DNA of 64,000 nt, taken from positions 117,621,741-117,685,740 of the forward strand of contig CM041465.1 of the NCBI GenBank assembly GCA_023213395.1, written 5' to 3'. A program made the translations under genes and the position numbers. A model generated the notes under the pieces. That model saw only the letters and a program-made list of their open reading frames with translations, ran no database searches and was not told the origin of the DNA. Shown piece by piece: positions 1-12,599 of this stretch; the stretch's first letter is position 1; every line of letters starts with the position of its first letter. The stretch comes from Cycas panzhihuaensis (lineage: Eukaryota; Cycadophyta).

Positions 1-241
1 CCAAGGAGAGAGGGATCGTATCCAGGCCCGATACGATCAGTTGGTAGTCCAGATGGCCTCGAGGTTGAGCAGGAGCTGAACTTATACCCACACAATAGCT
101 ACAACCCTGAGATGACCTCGGGATGACGGGAGCGAGGCAGGTAGCTTGCGGAGGCCAAGGAGGAGCCTTGGAGGGATGTGGTCCCTAGGAGAGGGATCAC
201 ATAGACTAGGGGATGGCACCCCAAGAGGAGGACAGCAGTAG
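1..241 (+). pseudogene. 3' end of antisense plant-mobile-domain/coiled-coil gene, element C copy
   Basis: This frame (second base onward) encodes the C-terminal coiled-coil tail that is also seen at 60518-61044 (minus, element B) and 23072-23676 (plus, element D). Recognisable shared words are RDRIQARYDQLV and a basic RPRDDGSEAGS stretch. It ends at TAG 239-241. Two in-frame TGA codons interrupt it, at positions where B has Trp and Arg, so it is a decayed copy. It lies on the strand opposite to the gag-protease of element C. The rest of the gene is outside the window. Function is not known; see the element B entry. Confidence 0.7.
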
Positions 242-890
242 CATATGAGATGTACATTTGATTTTGACGGGAAAGCACGGGCCTCCAGGGGGTCATATAT
301 AGGCTCACATGATTATACCCCCCTACAAGGATCCTGGCTTCCCATATGTATGATGTACCATGATATTTTTTTATGGATACACATATACAGGGTAATTTGA
401 ACCCTATTTTCACATGAAATGGTGTGTATCATGTGGTAGATATAGCATGTATGTTTGGCTTTGTATGTTGTAAATGTTTTGATGTAAATATGTTTTATTG
501 TAAGTATTTTGTTATAAGATGCATGTATTTCCTTCCATGTATGGCTATACGTCTAATAGGAGCACACACATCCACCATAAGTAGAGGTGATAGAGAGGTC
601 TGAGGTTAGAAATAGAGCGACATGTACGTCTATGGAGGAGTATAGCGGAATATGCGAAGGAAGCAACAGGCATGAGAGGGGACTGATGATACTCCACGGC
701 GTCATCCTAGTCATGGAATGCCCAAATAGGAGGAAAAAGGTTCCCACGAGGATATGGGAACACGGGTTCCATGGGAGGAACCCGAAGAAAAAGTGTGAAT
801 CCATCTTAAATTGCCATTCTACCCATGGTCAAGAGAAATGGGAACGATCTAAGATGGTAGTTTAGGCTCATTTTAGAGCATAAAGAGATT
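242..890 (+). other. 3' flank of the antisense gene and post-pol spacer, element C
   Basis: Non-coding stretch between the end of the antisense gene and the end of pol. It is shared with element E (about 11530-12030), D (about 23700-24390) and B (about 59786-60450). It holds a conserved block starting near 265 (GGGAAAGCACGG) and ends in the conserved GTTTAGGCTC block (862-871) that marks the junction with the end of pol. AT-rich, with no ORF I would support. Confidence 0.55.
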
Positions 891-2137
891 AAGAGGTGTG
901 CCTAGACCCCATAGAGATAGGGGTAGTCACACGAGGGGTAGGAGATAGGTGACGAAGAGTAGGCATAGTGTGGCTAGGCCTACCAGTAAACTCGCTATGG
1001 TCGGAACTAGATGAGTGCAACGGACCTGGCACATGACGGATCGTGTGGCAAGGTTGCATCCGAGTAAGAGTGGCTCTAGTCTGAGGTAAGGATCTAGAGC
1101 ATGAAGAAGAAGTGCCTCTACTAGTGGCTCGTCGACATGGGCACCTACGTGAAACCACTTAGGGAGGCCGAGAAGGTAAAATAAATGGCTGGTTTAGGAC
1201 CAGTGGCTTAGGAGCCAATGTAGGATGAGGAAGAGCGGGAATATCTGATCAAGATATTCCCCTAAGTGCTCATGAAACCAGGGTGACACATCAAGGAGAG
1301 AGCCCATAACCCTCGCTATCTGAATCAGAATCACCCATGATGGTTAAGTAACCGTAACCACCTACGCTAATAGGTGCAAACCTAACTAGGTTTAGCTCAT
1401 GACATGGCATAGTGTTCGACTGATAAAGGTCGGTCTCCTAAAACAAAGGTCCCACGGAAGGGGTAGCCTCCTCAGGATCGCTATCTTCATCATCGAAGAT
1501 AGTCTGGCAGGCTGGATGGGAGCTGTGAGATGACATAGGCTCACGGGCGATAACTTTAACTCATCCTTCATGGACAAATTTAAGTTGCCCCTATTGCGTG
1601 GAGCAGATTACTCCCATTCGGTCGAGCCATGGTTAGCCCAACAAGAGGTTGTACTCTACATCGACATCGAGTACAACAACTTTGACAGAAATAGCTTTCC
1701 CTCCTAAGGTGAGGGAAAGGGACTGTCCCTAAAGGGGACTTCTCAGTCCCATCATACCCTTGGCATTTCCAAGGGACAAACTCAAGGGCTACTATGCCTA
1801 GCTCCTTGAGCATACGCGTAGGCATAGCATTAATGGAGGAGCCATTATCTACAATGGTCCTCTTTACGATACAGTCAGGAGTGTCAATGGTAATGACAAA
1901 TGGGTAATGCAAAAGCTTCTCCCACTTGCTGGGAGATGGGAGATCTCTGGGATCAAATGAGATGACAGGTGGTCCATGGGAGGTAGCACCTATCGCATGG
2001 ATGGAAGCATCTTGTTGGCCAAGAGCTTCAAGAAGAAGAGCACATTGCTCAGGGCAGCTTCTCAAGACATCCATCAAAGACATCCCCGCAGTGACAGTGT
2101 AGAGGTCGTTAATGACAGAGAAGGGCTTACCCTTCAC
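891..2137 (-). pseudogene. Aspartic protease and linker, element C
   Basis: The open part at 1580-2137 encodes the protease region. A conserved leader (MKGKPFSVINDLYTVTAGMS) is followed by ISFDPRDLP and then the active-site segment TIVDNGSSINAMP. The frame is lost by indels after about residue 145, and the PWLDQMGAV segment seen in the other copies is scrambled here. Downstream (889-1580) is a low-complexity linker homologous to that after the protease in elements A, B and D. The sequence then jumps directly to the post-pol block, so RT, RNase H and integrase are deleted. In the intact element the protease would process the Gag-Pol polyprotein. Family assignment is firm; the exact right limit of the linker is approximate. 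Confidence 0.75.
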
Positions 2138-2449
2138 AGTAGGTTAGGTAAGCGCCCTTCAAAAATCGTAACGGCCAGGGCATATGGGAATAGTCTTAGG
2201 AAGCGCATGGGGTTCCGGAAGAGGATCAAGGTGAGATATGGATGAAGAGGCACCAGCTACCTCTTTAGTGGCTTGGGACTGGGTTAAGGCATATAACGGA
2301 GTGCTCTTAAGCAATTGGACAACCTTCTTTCCCTTATAGCGGGGCCATGAAGGCGAAGGAGCATGACAGTTAGGGGAGCGCGAAGAGGATGATGAACCTC
2401 GTGCACCCTTTCCTCTACTATGCGAAGGGCGAGAATCGAGGGATCTATC

Positions 2450-4607
2450 CTGATTCTAATTGTTCCTTTGCTGAACATCACGACCACATTCCCCATGTTT
2501 GGGGAATGGGTCTTTATGAATGGGTTAATCAAGGTTAGGCCTCGATGCCTGCCTAGGGGAGGAATCGCGCGGTGGGACGTTACGTGGGTGTTGTGCCTGA
2601 TAACGCGAATCATCGTGGAAGCACTCCCCGTGGATGGAACACCAACTCTTCTCAAGGGGAGGATCGATCCTCCTTACTTGAGAAGGTTGGATGTTACCCC
2701 CTTTGGGGGGTACCACACGAGAAGCTTGCTGGACTGGTTTATGGGAGTTCGATGATGAAGGGGACTAGAGTTTAAGCTCCTTCATCGTGCGCTCGAATGA
2801 GCAAATAGCGGGTCTAAGGTCCTCTCAGTCATATGAGAGGTAGACCTGGTAGGTTGTGAAGGTTTGGTTTCCTTCGCTGGGGGAGGTACCTCATGACGTT
2901 GTGAGGGCTTAGGAGGTTTCTTAAGTCTGGCTTGGATCTCAATGGCCTCTAATGCCAAGCACCTTGTAATCACAGAGTTACATGTGGTTACCCCCATCTT
3001 AAGGACTTCCACATACACTTCGGGGCGAAGTGTGTTGACAAAGAGATCTCGCTTCAACTCTTTAGGCAACGTGGCCTTAGTAGAGTGAAGGAGATCATGA
3101 AAGTATTGCACAAAGTCACGATTCATTTCATCGTAACCTTGTCTAAGTGATAGGAGCGCTTTTATTCCACTCTTTAATGGATGGGCTACGTCAAAGTAAT
3201 TGACGAACTCATCCACCAATTACTGAAATGAAGAAATGGAATGGGCAGGGAGACGATAAAACCACTTAAGGGCGTCGTCCTACAAGGATCACGAAAATAG
3301 CTTCATCAGAATGTGGTCATAAGCCCAATAATCTATGTATGCCATAGAGAAACTATGTACATGCTCGGTTGGGTCTTGCGATGAAGTTCTGTCAAATTTG
3401 GGAACTTCAGGAGGGTGAGGCGATAGGTTAGTCCTTAGTGCCTCAACGGATAACAACATTGACCTATAGTCCATGAAAGAACATGTCCTTACATGGGCCA
3501 ACAGATTGATGACCGGCAAAGGAATAGGAATAGATGGGGGTGGTAAACCCATCCCTCCTTACAGAAACGCCCCTTGTTGGAAAGGGGGTTGCGGATAAAT
3601 GCCTTAGAAGGGAGGTATGTTCCCTTGCAAAGATGCAACAATAGGAGCTGTGCTAGGTGGCAGAAATGAGGGGTGAGGAACTGGATTCTACCCATATAGG
3701 CCACTTGTAGGTGGTGTGACCCCATATAGGTGCAACAGGTCCACCCCATAAGCAGGGAGATGGTTCCCCCTACCCTACCCCCAAGGTTGAGACGTGTAAC
3801 CTAGGGGCACGTAAAGGGAAGGGCCACCGGATGAGTTTTGAACATATGTAGGAGTGGATCCCACATAGTTGACAGTGGTAGCACTAGTAGGACCTGAGGC
3901 CTAGTAGGAAACGCATATGCCACATTTGAGGGTGGCGCATTCATTTGACTCAAAAATAGCATGCTAACCCCAAGTTAGGGAAAGGACATGCTGCGAACGG
4001 GTCTTGAAGACGTAGGACCATGGCTAGGGATAGGCAACGCAACACTTGCCCTGGGAGCCGATGTAGACACGGCATAGGATGAGTGTACATGGGTAGAAGC
4101 ATCATTCGTTGTAGGAGGCATAGGTATGGATGAAGAAGATGCTACATTACACAATATTTCTTCAAACCACTTAGGATGCGGTTGGCAGCGAGTTGTTCGA
4201 AAGTATTCACTGAGCGCTTCGACCATGTCAGCGAGAGGGGTATCCTCGTAGCTATACGAGGTCAATGAGATCTTGAATATCAGGGATCCCTCAAGGTGCT
4301 CCTCGTAAGGCTCACTAGTAGGATGGTGAGTCTCGTGAGGAGACAAATCTTCTGCCGCATGGGCAGAAGGAGGAAAGTTAGCGGGATAAAACTGGTTATC
4401 TAGATAATAGATGGAATCATCACCCCCATGGGCAGATTCTAGAATAGATACAGGAAACTCTTGAGTTCCCAAAGCTATGGTATGGTAAGCCCAATTGGAC
4501 GGGTAACCTTCCATTGTCAAATCAGGGTTCGACGCCAGAAGGGAATGAGACGATTAGTCTTCTAACAATGGCGGCAGACCTCACAAGTGACGTGAGAAAC
4601 ATTGCAT
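2450..4607 (-). pseudogene. gag, element C
   Basis: Starts at the ATG 4607-4605 aligned with the gag starts of A (45601), B (55469) and D (31073). Codon 9 is TGA, the same stop as in B. A downstream Met in the conserved MEGYPS word is an alternative start. The Pro/Ser-rich N-terminal third (4520-3975) is followed by several frameshifts. The capsid-like core is readable at 2782-3219 and 3289-3552 (words DYWAYDHILMKLF, VDEFVNYFDVAHP, LSLRQGYDEMNRDFVQ). The C-terminal knuckle lies near 2590-2660 (WCSIHGECFHDDSRY, final Cys changed to Tyr). Gag would form the virus-like particle that packages the element RNA. Broken by frameshifts and stops. Confidence 0.85.
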
Positions 4608-4762
4608 GCAACACCTTCGCGAGTGTTGTTAGAAGGAAGCAAAAAGAGGGAAATGAAGCAAGCACGTTGGGGGCTGCCCAACTGAAATACAGAATAAGAG
4701 ACTACCTAGAGGCAAGAACACCAATGAAAAGGGGAAGAGAAACTAGTTCCCTTACTGGCAGT

Positions 4763-4780
4763 TCCCTAATATAGTCACCA
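4763..4780 (-). other. Primer binding site, element C
   Basis: Minus-strand TGGTGACTATATTAGGGA, one base after the LTR end. It differs by a few transitions from the identical sites of A (45429-45446) and D (31220-31237). It would pair with the 3' end of a tRNA to prime minus-strand DNA. Confidence 0.75.
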
Positions 4781-4781
4781 G

Positions 4782-7333
4782 TGAAACACTTGCTACAGGG
4801 TGGTGTCCCTACATCTAGCAAAAAGGGTATATAAAAATGTGTAATGCTAATTAAACTAGGCAGCAAGGACTTCACCTTGCAGGGTGTCCATGCACCAGAG
4901 CGCAGATTCGGGACTGCAAAGGTGCCTGGTTACTTCCAAGTAGCCGTGCAAAGCAAGGCCTTCCTACCTCTCAGATGGTCGGGAAGAGGAGAAAGCGCCT
5001 AGCGCATTGCCTCTTCTCAAGGTAATGAGAAGGCAATGAAACAGAAAGGCAAGTAAACTAACGTATAGGCAAAAGCGAAAAAGGGGGTATAACGAGGGTA
5101 GCTCAAATACAGTGTAAACAATCTAACTATGTTATGCTACGCTAGCCAATATAAGAAACAATGTAAAAATAAGTACACTTTCCTTTTCCCCTTTTTAATC
5201 TTTTACACATTCCTAACTATACAAGCAGATGTATAAAAGATAACAATGTAAAAGGGATATGCAGGGAACAAGAAGAATACCTGGATCTGGTGCCCGAGTG
5301 GAGTGTTGCTCGTCTCTTTGAGTCCCATTCCTTCCTACTCCATTTGTTGTGCATGTGATGCCGATCGGTGATAGTTGTCGTAAGCAATGGAAGAGGGGCT
5401 AACTTACCTCCCCTTAAACATACAAAAGCAAAAAAAAATGGAAAAGAAGCGAAAGTGTAAAATAATAAGGGATGCACTACACGTAGAACTAACCTACAAT
5501 GGGTTCATTCCACGTGCTGCTCCACTAATGCCAGATCCTGCAAACAAGTTAGAAGAATACCTTCCTCTCGGAAGAGGGACCACAAAATATACCAAAGATA
5601 TGTACTAAAATCAAATGGAACTTAAATCTACACTAAGTATCCATAGGTAGCAAAGTAAAATGGCGATATGCAATAAAGACTCCTACCACCATGCACCATA
5701 ACTACACCCCAAAAGGAAAAGAGTATAGCCTCAGAATGGCTAACTCACCCACGAAGGACCTCCACAGACTCGAAAAAGAGAGACAAGCTGACAACAAGGT
5801 CGTAAAGCAACAAACAATAACAAATGAAGGAGCAACGGAAAGGTTTGGGGCTTAGGTAGGGCCCAATACCGACGGATAGGGTTTCTGGAAACGGCATGGC
5901 AACGGGTTGTCGGCACTGGTTTTGGTACCAAAACTAGATTCTCCAAACTCCCTTAACCCATTTCCTAAGGAAGCACTAATGATAAAGGGAAGGAGGATAA
6001 GGGATGGAACCCTTGGGGAGAAGGGTAGCAAAAGGGGACGGAACTCTGCCTACCTCCCTCAAATCCTCTTTATGTTGCCCCTTTACAATAACCAACCAAG
6101 AAAGGGTTGAGAGGGATGGTTTGAAAAAAAGTAGTGAGGCCTCAAAAGAAAATGGGAATAGCATCAACCTAGTACAATAACATAAAAACTAGACAAACTA
6201 GAATTTTATTCATCAACACACAAAAGAAACAAGAACAAAACAAATTACAAGTGGGAATAAAGAATACCTTGTTGGAGGAGAATCAAACATGAGTTTGCTG
6301 TTAGGAAACAGTAGGAATAACTAGTGTATGATGGTTTATAATGGTAGGTTTTTTGTAAGAGTGAAGTGTGAAATATCCCTGCAAACTAAGAGCCTTGGTA
6401 GTTGGCCCTTTGGAGGAGATTTTTGGTAGAAGTTTCCTTTGAAACCTTGATCACTTGCGAAGAGGTATGAGTCTCGCTATTAAGAGCTATAGGGGGCAGC
6501 AATGGTCCCTATAAATCCATATTGTAGCAATCCTTGTCTTCTGTAACAGGTTGTTATGCATGTAGATTATGTCTCTCTATGTGGATTTTTACTATAAAAG
6601 TTAGAAAAATGACAAAAAGATCTCTAAATGAGGAGGAAATTTCTCCTTTATCCCCTGTTCACTGTTAGTGAACATTGGGGATGTCAGAGTGACTTGAATT
6701 AATAGGCGCCATGTAGCAATTCCACGAAAAAAGCAGAAACTGTCACGTGTTTTTCTTTTTTGAAATTTAAACACGATCATCTGCAGTAAAGAGCGGTCTG
6801 GCAGAAGAGGTGGTACCACTGAGTTTGCAGTGGTACCAGACTAGTAACAAAAAAAAAGAATAAAACCAGTATAAATAAAGGTTTTGGAATTATTATTGAG
6901 AGCAAATTGAGCCTGAAATAGCAAGGGGAAACATCCAAATGATGGGCAAGTAGCTAGAACAGTAAAACGGATCTCAACTAAGGGGTTGACTAGACTTGGA
7001 GGAGACTACAACGTGAGCTAAATGTCGTAAAACAGGCAGACATGACTGACTAAAACATCTCGAGAGATCATGGAGATGATGTGGGTGGTTATACGCCATA
7101 TGGGGTGTAGCATTTGCTAAGGAATGCCCCCGTTGTGAGTCGTCATAGGCTGATGGTGTGCCGTAAGCACATGCAATATGATCAGGCAGAGAAGTAATGC
7201 ATGCAAGCAGGCGTATGTCAAGCAATCTATGCTAAATAATCTTAATCAAGCATGGGCAAGAAAAAGTGAAAACGTATACCTGAACATACCTACGTCGATG
7301 AGTCTCGAGTCCGTTCCCAGTAGCTGGGAAACA
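4782..7333 (-). repeat. 5' LTR of element C
   Basis: 2552-bp LTR reading TGTTTCCCAGCTACTGGG at its start (7333) and ending CA at 4782, next to the primer site. It is homologous along its length to the split LTR of element B (41081-42855 plus 54600-55288). It contains a perfect 10-bp-arm hairpin (6811-6838), a conserved splice-donor-like GTAAG block near 5400, and short minus-strand ORFs that are not conserved in the B LTR. The only LTR of C in the window. Confidence 0.88.
6811..6838. promoter_or_regulatory. Perfect hairpin in the C LTR
   Basis: Arms TGGTACCACT and AGTGGTACCA (10 bp, no mismatch) around an 8-nt loop, GAGTTTGC. It sits in the upstream half of the LTR, the same relative place as the hairpins of the A, D and E LTRs, which have different sequences. 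Regulatory role is inferred from position and conservation of form. Confidence 0.55.
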
Positions 7334-8268
7334 AGGAGGATCCTTCGAAGGAGGGGTTCCTATGGCGAAGGAATGTGAGATGGGGGGCTATGGGCGAAGG
7401 GCCTAAGACAAGTGTGGATTGACTTTCCTTAGGTGAGTTAGCCTAAGGTAAATCTAACCAAGGAAAGGAATGGGAAAAAGGGTAACTAAGAGCTACTCTC
7501 CCTCTCTCTCTCTTCTCTTTTCAATGACAGAAGGCTAAGAGAAAAAAGGGAACAAGTGTCTTGTGTCATTGAAGTATGCAAGCTAAATTGAATGCAACTA
7601 AGGGTGCTTTCAGACTAGGTAGGAAAAAAGAGGAAGGAATGCAATCCCTACTATGCCCTTTTCCTATAAAAACAAGCATACAACATACTCATGCAAAGCA
7701 AGTATAAGTAGTTAGTTTATTACCCTTTTTACCTTTGTGTGATTTATTAAACAAATGTAATAGATACTTGATAAGAGAACAAAAAAGGAGGAGGGTGGAA
7801 GGAGAGAGATGATACATACTTGGGAAGTGTAGCGGTTGATGGAGAACCTCACTTGCATGCAACGTACGTCCTCTCGCCTTTAGTTAGTGTGTAACCAAAG
7901 TTGAAGTAGAAAATAGAGGCTTCCTTACCTTCCCCATATAAAAGACAAAGATAAGTGGAGAAAGTAAAGAAAGTTAACAAATATACAAAGAAGCGAATAA
8001 AACAGAAGAGGAAAGAAGGGTGAAGACTTACCCAAAGTTGTACGTTCTTTCTCTTCATGAGCATTGCTCCAAACCTACAACCACAAGAGGTTTTCCCTTC
8101 CAAGGAGGGGCTGCAAGATACTGTATAGGCAAATATATGATATGAATGCTAAAAGTTTATATTTTAAGTTAGTGGAACTACTACTAAAAAATAATTCTAC
8201 TTTTCTCAAAGAAAGACCATGTATACCAAGCGAGGAGGAAAGGGTAGCCTCAGGATGGAAAAACCCTC
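7334..8268 (-). repeat. Middle piece of the 3' LTR of element D
   Basis: Matches 31500-32440 of the uninterrupted D 5' LTR in sequence and orientation. It is cut on the left by element C and on the right by element E. The last five bases (8264-8268, CCCTC) are the left target-site copy of E. The remaining left part of this LTR must lie beyond the window, on the far side of C. Confidence 0.85.
8264..8268. repeat. Left target-site duplication of element E
   Basis: CCCTC, repeated at 18705-18709 directly outside the other LTR. It supports integrase-mediated insertion of E into the D LTR. Confidence 0.85.
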
Positions 8269-10658
8269 TGGACGTCGGATAACCACCGACCGATAAAGCG
8301 GGAGAGATGGTGACGAAACCAGAGGGAAGTGGAACCTACAAGGCAAGCAACTACCACGCAGAGCGCCTGCACGGAGCGAGTTCGGATCCGCAATGGAGTA
8401 TGGCTACATCGGGTGACCCTTCACCACCTTGAAGGGCGAAGATACGAGGACGAACCCGGGTTGACTGGGAGTAGGCCCCTCCCACCCTTGGGTAGAGAGA
8501 AAGAACCTAACAAGGATAGGCCAAGAGCAATCCTCACGCAATCTACCGTATCATACGACGATGGGAGGCAAGAGAAGAGGCCAAGGCTAGGGAAGAGGGA
8601 GGAAGGGTAAGAGAGAAAAGACTCCTACAACCTTTCCTACGAATAACAAGAGTACATGCAACAAGGCAAACAAATCGCAAACCAATACAAAGGTAATTTT
8701 CCTTTTAATCTTTCGATGTTCTAATTACTAGGAAAAGAATAAAAGGTAAAAAGTAAGGTGCGAAGGGGGACAAAGCGTGCACCGGGCCAAGGCGTGAGAG
8801 ATGGCGAGTCTGAGAGCACCCAACCACTCAGCGTCTCGGATGTGAAATGAAGCATGGCGAAGGGGCTTCCTTACCTTCCTGTGAAAAATAAACGCGATAA
8901 TCAAGGAAGGAAAGAAATGCTAACTAGCAAATGAGATAGCATAAAATATGACACATGCAAGGGCCGGTGGAAGGGGGCAACGGCAACGTTCTCCGTCCCC
9001 GAGTACCAGAAGCAACAAAGGTCTCCTCCGCCGAGGGAGACACCTATATGCAACACAAAGATCTAGCAATATATGTCTAACAACATAGACGAGAGTCTAA
9101 ATGTACATGCATCAGTGTTAGTCCAATAAGGAAAATACAAAAGAAGAACGGTCCAAATGAAAGGAAACAACAGGGTAAGCCTCGGAGTGGCCTCAGCATA
9201 AATGGTGCCCAAACCTCTCCCCAAGAGCCACGGGCAGCGAGGAGAAAGTCAAGACTCAAGGCTGGAAAACGGCTGCAAGGAGGGGCAAGAAAGACCCAAA
9301 GACACCCACGGGAACCGGATGCTACGGGAGCAAACCGCAACCGGGAGCAAAGGTGGAGAAGAACCCACCTGGGGCCTATGGATGGCACCCAAACCTGAAT
9401 AAAGGGTCCCAAATCACGCAACTTGTACGGTTTGGGCAACCAAGGGAGCCTTCAACCCTTGTTTGCAAGCCAAGAGTAGTACTAAGCAGAGGGAGGCTTT
9501 GAGGGCTTTGAGCCGCTTGGGGAGCGTGGAAGGTGGTGCTAATCCACCGTCCAAAGCCTATGCAACCCTCAACGCTTGACAAAGAACGCAGTAAGAAGCA
9601 GAGGGAGAGTGAGCCTCAAGAGGGAGGAAAACCAACTCTCAAGCAACAAATGAAAACAAATAAGTCAAGTGTAGATATCACCAAAACAAATACAAAGTGA
9701 AGAGTACCGGAAAGGGAGGCAAGGGATTTGCCCACCAAAAGGCAAGAAGGGCCGGAACACACACCCCAGACTGAATAGAGGGCCAGGCCCCTTTATGGAG
9801 GTGGAACGGAAACACCGCAAACGGGGAACTCGTGGATCGCCTGGTAGAAAAAAATGAAACCGCTTCAAAGGAGCCTCTCCAAGGCGTTTGAGGGCCGAGA
9901 GAATGTCTCACCAAGCCAAAGGAGAGTTCGTATGAAGAGTGGAAGGTCCGCTTGTTGCAAAGAGAGCAGAGCAGGAGAGTGTTCCTCTTGAGAGTAAATC
10001 CAAAAGTGAGCCAAAAAGAGATCCAAAAAAGAGCCAAAAGATGTTTAAGTACTAAAGCAAAACCCTAAAGTACGCGAATAGGGCACTACCGAGGGAGAAA
10101 AGGCTTGAACCACGTGGGCCGCACAATGCGAAATTGCCACGGATTTTAAAACAAACAGAGACAGATCATGGAACTTTAGCTATTCCCCTTGAAATTCCCA
10201 GAGACACAAGATCGCTACACTGCCAAGATTACTGCAGATGCACCAGAGACACAAATGGGGCCCACCAACCGTCCAGTCGGGGCAACACGAAAAGGCTAAA
10301 GGACAACTAAAACACCCACGGAGCAAACAAGCCAAGAAACGGCCCACGGAGCGTAAATGGGACCCCAAATGAGGTGGCAAGCTAACCAAGCGACGATGAG
10401 ACATCACACGGTGGAGGTGGCGCAAACCCTGGATCCGTGAGAGAGGAGGAGTAATACGATCACCAAGGTGCCACACTCGCTAAGAGTGTGCCCGCTATAG
10501 TCGCCATAGGTTAAACATAGGTGTGGACGACACCGCCGCCCACAAAGTCATACGCATGCAAATATGAAGCGCATAATCAAGACATGAAAGTGATGATAAT
10601 GCTAGAGACATACCGCACTTACGAGTTTGATTCCAGTATCCATTCCGAAGCCGGAACA
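8269..10658 (-). repeat. 3' LTR of element E
   Basis: 2390 bp, homologous to 16260-18704 but with numerous short length differences. On the minus strand it carries a telo-box-like AAACCCTAA block near 10057 and a G-box CACGTGG near 10110, with hairpin remains between about 10110 and 10140. It holds minus-strand ORFs that are not open in the sister LTR, so I do not call them genes. Confidence 0.9.
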
Positions 10659-11012
10659 CTTATGGCGTGAGCCTCGCCGCCGAAGCCCGATGCGATGGCG
10701 ACGCCGGCAACACAACCGCCGTACATGTGTATATAGATATATCAATCAAGATCGATCGTAGGCAAGGGTGCCATGCAGTGTCGTGGCGAACGCGTGGCTG
10801 GCGGTGGAGACAACATAGGATGAGCCACCCGAAACCGACGGGAGAAAGAGCCCCAGTGCAAGGGGGGCCGCCACCACAATGAATGCAAAGGAGCATGCGG
10901 ACCACATGGGGAACAAATGGTGGGTACCATAGTTTTACCTCGTTAGCAACCCGATTTCGGAGGTGCGAAAGGAATCCGCCCGAGGCTTGGGCGAAGGAAG
11001 GCCAAGCAAGAC

Positions 11013-11387
11013 TCAGGAGACAAAGCGGCCAAGGATGAGGCGAACAAGGCTACCGCCTCAAGATTGAGAGCCCGAGGGATATGGCCGGATATCACCAAGA
11101 GAAACGCCGAGGGATCTGCGCAGAAGCAAGAGTCCTCAAGTGAGGGCATCGCACCCAGAGACCCGGGTGAGATGAGACACCACAACTTGAGAGTCGCAGA
11201 GCAAAACAATGGGTCCGCTGATGGAAACGAAGGGCATCGAAGGGCTTCGATGCCGTATACTCGGCTTCATTGTTGGTAGCCTCCGGAGGAAGATCCCGAG
11301 CGAGGAGATCATAACTGTAAGGGTCATGGAGAATCCACGCAAAGGTTCAGGGTTACCGCGCTTTCAGTTAAAGATGTGTATGCACAT
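11013..11387 (-). pseudogene. Small stand-alone RNase H (aRNH), element E
   Basis: Homologous to the 140-codon RNase H frames at 51208-51630 (A), 63550-63972 (B) and 35183-35605 (F), with the same ATG and a TGA at the matching end. It spans only 375 bp against 423 in the others, so it has a net loss of 48 bp through several small deletions and is frameshifted. The words CDSQVVVSHLT and RALN remain readable in separate frames. The first catalytic Asp region (DGGS in B) is lost. Functionally dead. Confidence 0.75.
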
Positions 11388-11399
11388 GTGACACAAAAT

Positions 11400-12045
11400 C
11401 CAAGCAGATGATCGCTGATGAAGGCAACACTTAGAAAATGCATAACAGTGTGGCCAAGGGTAGGAGGACCTAGCAATGAGGTAACCTGTATGGGCCATAG
11501 CAGATGAACATGGATGGATAGCTTGGCGAGGAAAGCACGGCCTGTGGGGTCATATATAGGACCATATGATTGTACCCCCGCAAGGACACCGGCTTCCTGT
11601 GATGTATGAGGAGATGATTTTGATCTGTATATATGGATGGGGTGAGTGTTATGTGGTGTAGTAGGTGATTGATGTTATGAAGATTTTATTGTATGATGCA
11701 CACGCTTCCTTCCATGTATAACCACACACCTATCAGGGCACACACACACGCCGTGAGCGGACGACATGGAGGTGTGAGGTTAGGAAGGCGGCATACATGT
11801 CTCAGGAGAGCATAACGAGATATGCGAAGGAAACGCCAGACAGAAAGAGGGGCAACACGCAAGCCGCCCTCCCGTTGGGAGATGCCCAAGCGAGAGGACC
11901 AAGGTTCCCGAGAGGATACGGAACGCGGGTTCCGCTGGACGGAACCAGAGAGACAAAGCGGGTCCATCTTAAATAGCCATTCTACACGCCACGGAAGAAT
12001 GGGGACAACCTAAGATGGTAGTTTAGGCTCGCTTTGAGCAGGCGA
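11400..12045 (+). other. Deleted remnant of the antisense-gene region, element E
   Basis: Two pieces joined near 11490-11530. The left piece matches the spacer between the antisense upstream region and the RNase H frame of A (51080-51140). The right piece matches the 3' flank of the antisense gene (C 265-865). The mobile-domain and coiled-coil coding part is absent. The GTTTAGGCTC post-pol block lies near 12020. Confidence 0.6.
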
Positions 12046-12560
12046 GGATCAAGGGTCAAGCGTAAAACTTTAAGGAACATCCCATTAACGGCTTTCTCAA
12101 ATTCGAGCCCTCCGTGGTGGCTATCCTATAGGCACCATTATCGAGATTCGATAATGACAAAAGGACCGACCCACCGGGTTGGAATTTGGTCAAACGGTCA
12201 TGGAGATATTCGAGTCAGCCCGTAAGCTTTTCTACCTCCATCTCGACGGTGGCGTAAAGCTTCGTGAAGGGCACGGCGCCGCAGGTGGGCGCGTGAAGGG
12301 TGGTGAGGTTATGAGTGACAATCGAGGAGTCGATTCCCTTCATGTCGATAATCCCACGTGAAAATGTCTCGAAATTCTCGGAACAAGGGAATATTCCCTA
12401 ATCTCATCAGAGAGCATTCCGCCCAACCCTAATGACCTTGCAGGGGCCAAGACTACGCCTTGAATTCCCCATGCACATGGCATTGCCCTCTTCAAAGTGA
12501 AGAGGGCAAGATCAACGGAGGAGGAGGAATTGGAGAGGGATCGGATCGAGCGTGGATCCG
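12046..12560 (-). pseudogene. RT start fused to integrase C-terminus by internal deletion, element E
   Basis: From high to low coordinates on the minus strand. The pre-RT linker ends near 12430; the RT N-terminal part, up to a word matching MEVEKL, is near 12240. The sequence then continues directly into the end of integrase (DRLTKF and a degraded GPF/Y module, 12060-12230). Compared with element D, everything from RT motif 1 to the integrase core has been removed. The breakpoint is near 12225-12240. No catalytic RT, RNase H or integrase residue survives. Confidence 0.7.
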
Positions 12561-12599
12561 ATCGCAAGGATCTTCCGGTGACCGAGCCGGTGACCGAAG

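Larger units (their letters stand above)
1..7333 (-). mobile_element. Element C: Ty3/gypsy LTR retrotransposon, left part outside window
   Basis: Minus-strand element whose 5' LTR begins at 7333 and whose interior runs leftward off the window. Order on the minus strand: LTR (7333-4782), primer site, gag, protease, then a jump at about 890 straight to the region that follows pol, then the opposite-strand mobile-domain gene (its 3' end is 1-241, plus strand). RT, RNase H and integrase are missing: only about 0.7 kb separates the protease from the post-pol region, too little to hold them. The LTR matches that of element B, so C and B belong to one subfamily. C is inserted in the 3' LTR of element D; the flank after 7333 continues the D LTR sequence seen intact near 31503. 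The right-hand target-site copy would be AGGAG (7334-7338). Confidence 0.85.
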